Of a stretch of 15,669 bases of DNA, positions 13,382 to 15,669 are shown one piece after another. The position numbers and the translations under genes are program-made. The stretch's first letter is position 1; each line of letters opens with the position of its first letter. The DNA is taken from assembly GCA_910589035.1 (NCBI GenBank), contig CAJUSI010000094.1:1-15669 (forward strand). The letters are read 5' to 3'. Source of the DNA: an uncultured Acetatifactor sp. Its GTDB lineage: Bacteria; Bacillota; Clostridia; Lachnospirales; Lachnospiraceae. Under the pieces are notes generated by a model. It searched no databases, was not told where the DNA came from, and saw nothing but the letters and a program-made list of their open reading frames with translations.

Positions 13382-14069
13382 CGAATGGTTCCTCCTCCCT
13401 GTAATACCGGCTCTGCACCGTAAACATCTTCCAATATTCCCCTCGAAGCTCCATCAGCTCCTGATGGCTGCCCTGTTCCATGATCCTCCCTCCGTCCAGC
13501 AAAATGATGTGGTCGCAAAACATCGTGCTGGCCATGCGGTGTGAAATGAAAGAGGAAGTCATCCCCTGGGACAATTCATTATATTTTTGGTAGATGTCAT
13601 TCTCGGAAAGGGGATCCAGCGCCGCGGTAGGCTCGTCCAATATCAATATATTAGCCTCTTTATAAACCGCCTTGGCGATCATGATCTTCTGCTGCTCGCC
13701 TCCTGAAAGGTCAATTCCGTCGCTCCTGACCTGCTTTTGCATGGGAGTGTCCGCGCCCTGCGGCAGCTGCAGCACCTTTTCGTGCAGCCCTGCCTTTTCC
13801 AGGCTTTGCAGCACCCTGCCCTCATCTGTCTCGCCGTCCGTTCTGGATGAAACATTCTGGCGGATGCTCACAGGCAACAGGAGGATGTCCTGGAAGACGG
13901 CAGAGATGGCAGCAAAGTATGCCTCCCTGCCGTAAGAAGTGATATCCTCGCCATCCAGCAGTATCTTTCCGCTGGTAGGCTTATACAATCCCGAAAGCAG
14001 CTTGACCAGGGTCGTCTTCCCTGCCCCGTTTTTCCCTACGATAGCCAGCCGCTGCCCCGGCCTGACCAA
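13374..14069 (-). CDS. ABC exporter A, C-terminal ATPase fragment of a broken gene
   Basis: This is the nucleotide-binding half of the exporter whose front half lies at 14107-14811. The motifs are intact: Walker A GKNGAGKT (12-19), Q-loop Q60, signature LSGGE (121-125), Walker B ILILDEP (141-147) with Glu146 and switch His177. The first possible start in this frame, a TTG at 14067-14069, has no ribosome binding site. The homology continues upstream of it in the same frame, through GFRYEGAAEDALHDINLL to about 14120, as expected for the start of an ABC domain. So the fragment did not begin here originally. The transmembrane half is in another frame and the junction lacks TM5, TM6 and the linker. 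The stop overlaps the start of the intact exporter by eight bases. Best read as half of a pseudogene; reinitiation could still give a free ATPase. Confidence 0.8.
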   Translation of the reverse strand: MVRPGQRLAIVGKNGAGKTTLVKLLSGLYKPTSGKILLDGEDITSYGREAYFAAISAVFQDILLLPVSIRQNVSSRTDGETDEGRVLQSLEKAGLHEKVLQLPQGADTPMQKQVRSDGIDLSGGEQQKIMIAKAVYKEANILILDEPTAALDPLSENDIYQKYNELSQGMTSSFISHRMASTMFCDHIILLDGGRIMEQGSHQELMELRGEYWKMFTVQSRYYREEEPFDD

Positions 14070-14106
14070 AAGATTGATGTCATGCAGCGCATCCTCTGCC
14101 GCCCCC

Positions 14107-14811
14107 TCATATCGGAAGCCGCTTGTCTTTGCTTTCCTGATACAGCTTCAAAAGCAGGCCGGACATGCCGTACAGCCTGATCTCCCTGGCAGCCTGCAGC
14201 GATACCGCCTCGCTTTCCAGATATTGCATTTTCCTTTCATGTTCCACCACGAAATCTTTCTGTTTCTGTTCATACGTGCGCAGACATCCGGCCAGCAGGT
14301 AGCCCATTATTGTGGTGAGCACCACAGTCAGCAGGACTATCATATTGCAGCGGCCCACTGTCATCCCATAAAACAGCAGGCCGAAGAAATTGACAAAAAA
14401 GGACTGAAATCCCAATACCATGGACTGCCCAAAAGCGTATACCGCGTTCACCGCTTTCTGCCTGAGTTCCTGCCCGGTCACCCCCTCCACATTCTCATAA
14501 TCCGTGCGCAGGGTTTTCTGATCCAACGGCCCAAGCAGGCTGATTACCACGAACTTGCCATTCCACTCTGATGTGGCTGCCATCCAGTCCTTTGCAGATG
14601 TAAGCGCCAGCTGCATCAGAAAAATGCATACTATCCCCGCCACATATGGATATAATGCATATTTCTTTTCTATTCCCTCTACCAATGCTTTTGCAAGGTA
14701 TAACTGTATGTAGGGCAGGATGACATTGGCTGGAATCTGTATAGCGGTTACTATCAGCAGCTTCCTGTTTTCACTCCAGACAGACCGGAAGATAAAAGCA
14801 TGCTTCTTCAT
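14107..14811 (-). CDS. ABC exporter A, N-terminal transmembrane fragment of a broken gene
   Basis: The 234 residues match the first part of an ABC exporter membrane domain. Four hydrophobic segments lie near 18-42, 52-72, 128-150 and 156-178, followed by the cytoplasmic coupling region ending AAREIRLYGMSGLLLKLYQE. The complete neighbour has the matching text YGKEIRIFDESGLILDEF at 231-248, followed by about 110 residues (TM5, TM6, linker) before its ABC domain. Here the frame stops after KDKRLPI, and the ABC domain begins at once in another frame. The ATG at 14811 is well supported: it overlaps the VOC gene stop as ATGA and has GGGAGA upstream. A four-helix product without its ATPase is unlikely to transport; treat it as the front part of a pseudogene. 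Confidence 0.8.
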   Translation of the reverse strand: MKKHAFIFRSVWSENRKLLIVTAIQIPANVILPYIQLYLAKALVEGIEKKYALYPYVAGIVCIFLMQLALTSAKDWMAATSEWNGKFVVISLLGPLDQKTLRTDYENVEGVTGQELRQKAVNAVYAFGQSMVLGFQSFFVNFFGLLFYGMTVGRCNMIVLLTVVLTTIMGYLLAGCLRTYEQKQKDFVVEHERKMQYLESEAVSLQAAREIRLYGMSGLLLKLYQESKDKRLPI

Positions 14812-15287
14812 ATCATGTCTCCCGAGTCCGGTTCTGCATGGTCAGGTTCAGGGCAAAACACATTCCAACATATGCCGAACCTGTCTATAAAACTTGCATA
14901 CTTTCTATATCCCTTTCTGGTACACAGCGCAATATTGCACCTGGCGCCGTCATGAATAAACGCATCATAAATCCTCTCCACCTCCGACGGAGAGGACACA
15001 TTCACATCAAACACTACATTATCCCTGCATCTGCCGTCTCCCTGTCTCCCGGAAAAAGCAATCACGGGGGAATCCCCCATGCTGATATAGCTGCGGCCAT
15101 TCTCATCCGTAATCCGCACGATCGCCGAATAAATGAAATTTCCCGCATCTCCGGACAATCCCATTGGGAATTGATCCGAATGATCCTGAAATAATGTTTT
15201 CAGGATTAAGTCTCCATGAAAAACCTGGCAGTAAAAATCAGCCGCATCCCTGCATGCCCCCAAAAATGTCAGCCTCGCTGCTATCAT
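14808..15287 (-). CDS. VOC/PhnB-like (glyoxalase fold) protein, 159 aa
   Basis: The N-terminal RLTFLGACRDAADFYCQVF (5-23) and C-terminal YRKYASFIDRFGICWNVF (127-144) match the start and end of PhnB-type vicinal oxygen chelate proteins (compare the usual DxFGxxW). YISMGDSP at 67-74 fits the middle strand. VOC proteins include isomerases, dioxygenases and small-molecule or antibiotic-binding resistance proteins; which applies here cannot be told, and I do not see a sure set of metal ligands. The frame could start at a GTG at 15335, but that lies inside the preceding gene. The ATG at 15285-15287 has AGAGAGG 9 bases upstream and begins at the family start. The stop overlaps the exporter A start by four bases, so VOC and transporter are coupled. 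Confidence 0.8.
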   Translation of the reverse strand: MIAARLTFLGACRDAADFYCQVFHGDLILKTLFQDHSDQFPMGLSGDAGNFIYSAIVRITDENGRSYISMGDSPVIAFSGRQGDGRCRDNVVFDVNVSSPSEVERIYDAFIHDGARCNIALCTRKGYRKYASFIDRFGICWNVFCPEPDHAEPDSGDMI

Positions 15288-15306
15288 AACAGATACCTCT
15301 CTTTCT

Positions 15307-15492
15307 TTATAAAAAATCTGATTGTTCTCCTTCACTAATCTGACGTATCATTTCCGCCACATCACCATATGCCAAATCATTGTGAAAACACTTAAGGATT
15401 AGATACCGGTTAACAAACCAATTCTGAAACGCTGCCGTATTTCCATACCAGGCCTGCATCACAGATAATAATTCATCTTTCTGTGAATTCAT
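15307..15492 (-). CDS. Small unrecognised protein, first gene of the VOC-ABC operon, 61 aa
   Basis: I do not recognise the family. The ATG at 15490-15492 begins MNSQKDELLSVMQAWYGNTA. The protein is predicted mostly helical, with aromatic residues in the middle (WYGN, QNWFVNRY) and an acidic tail (EGEQSDFL). There is no signal peptide, double-glycine leader or membrane helix. The ribosome binding site is weak (TTAGAG or CTGAAA). The stop lies 19 bases before the VOC start, so the genes are probably cotranscribed. It could be a small cytoplasmic partner or regulator, or a precursor peptide exported by the ABC system; the lack of a leader motif argues mildly against the last. Confidence 0.55.
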   Translation of the reverse strand: MNSQKDELLSVMQAWYGNTAAFQNWFVNRYLILKCFHNDLAYGDVAEMIRQISEGEQSDFL

Positions 15493-15564
15493 TTTCAGAT
15501 TACTCTAAGAAAAAATTAATATATTTAGAACTATAAATGAGCAAATATTGAAATTTGCACAAAA
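15493..15564 (-). promoter_or_regulatory. Putative promoter/operator of the VOC-ABC operon
   Basis: This AT-rich stretch has -10-like boxes on the minus strand (TATAGT, TATATT, TATTAA) but no convincing pair of hexamers; TTGCTC with TATTAA at 17 bases is the best spaced. A dyad at 15541-15558 (GCAAAT, six-base centre, ATTTGC) overlaps this TTGCTC and would suit a repressor site. Evidence is weak. Confidence 0.3.
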
Positions 15565-15669
15565 CTACCCTACCAATTTCAAAACAGCTTTAAGTGATGC
15601 ACCATTTTTTATAAACTGGTGCAGATTACCGATTCGCTCTGTTTTGACTTGATTCTGAAAATACCGGTA
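15565..15669 (-). CDS. Possible C-terminal end of a gene running off the right edge
   Basis: On the minus strand a frame is open from the window edge to a TAG at 15565-15567 (34 codons). It includes VKTERIGNLHQFIKNGASLK and ends AVLKLVG. This looks like a helix-turn-helix type segment, as found in transposases and regulators, but 34 codons without a stop can occur by chance and the family is not recognised. The dyad TGCACCA/TGGTGCA (15598-15604 with 15617-15623) lies inside it. Confidence 0.3.
   Translation of the reverse strand, partial: YRYFQNQVKTERIGNLHQFIKNGASLKAVLKLVG

Overview
The window looks like a Gram-positive chromosome of the Lachnospiraceae/Clostridia type. This rests on the style of its FtsH, UvrC and CTP synthase proteins, a DUF1846 (UPF0371) gene, AGGAGG-type ribosome binding sites, a lipoprotein cell-wall amidase, and a moderately high G+C core next to AT-rich accessory DNA. 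The genus cannot be read from the sequence.

Left accessory part (1-1984). The window opens in the C-terminal end of a conjugative-element relaxase (+ strand). It converges on a minus-strand pair: a three-helix membrane protein of unknown function and a 69-residue acidic protein with a GTG start. One very long palindrome holds the stop codons of both convergent genes and is a good two-way terminator. Upstream on the minus strand lie an unrecognised 102-residue acidic protein and about 280 bases of possibly decayed coding sequence. The right end of the mobile element probably lies somewhere between 390 and 1985.

Housekeeping core (1985-11450). uvrC (excision repair nuclease), a lipoprotein N-acetylmuramoyl-L-alanine amidase and ftsH (membrane AAA+ protease) lie on the minus strand. 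A divergent intergenic region of 360 bases carries a good promoter for ftsH and, on the other strand, a promoter and a leader with several hairpins before the DUF1846 gene. pyrG (CTP synthase) follows on the + strand, preceded by an imperfect 30-base tandem repeat and followed by a strong hairpin terminator.

Right accessory part (11500-15669). A minus-strand operon reads, in transcription order: 61-residue unknown protein, VOC/PhnB-like protein, ABC exporter A and ABC exporter B. It ends at a terminator at 11510-11537. Its genes are tightly packed, with 4- and 8-base start/stop overlaps at two junctions. Exporter A is broken: an out-of-frame deletion has removed TM5, TM6 and the linker, leaving a four-helix fragment and an otherwise intact ATPase fragment. 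Exporter B is complete. The set looks like a two-subunit exporter with a possible small-molecule-binding partner, which suggests a resistance, immunity or export module that is now damaged. The last 105 bases may hold the end of another minus-strand gene.

No rRNA, tRNA, CRISPR array or intact insertion sequence was seen. I found no clearly new system. The best leads are the membrane-protein/small-protein pair at the mobile-element end, the structured DUF1846 leader and the damaged VOC-ABC operon.
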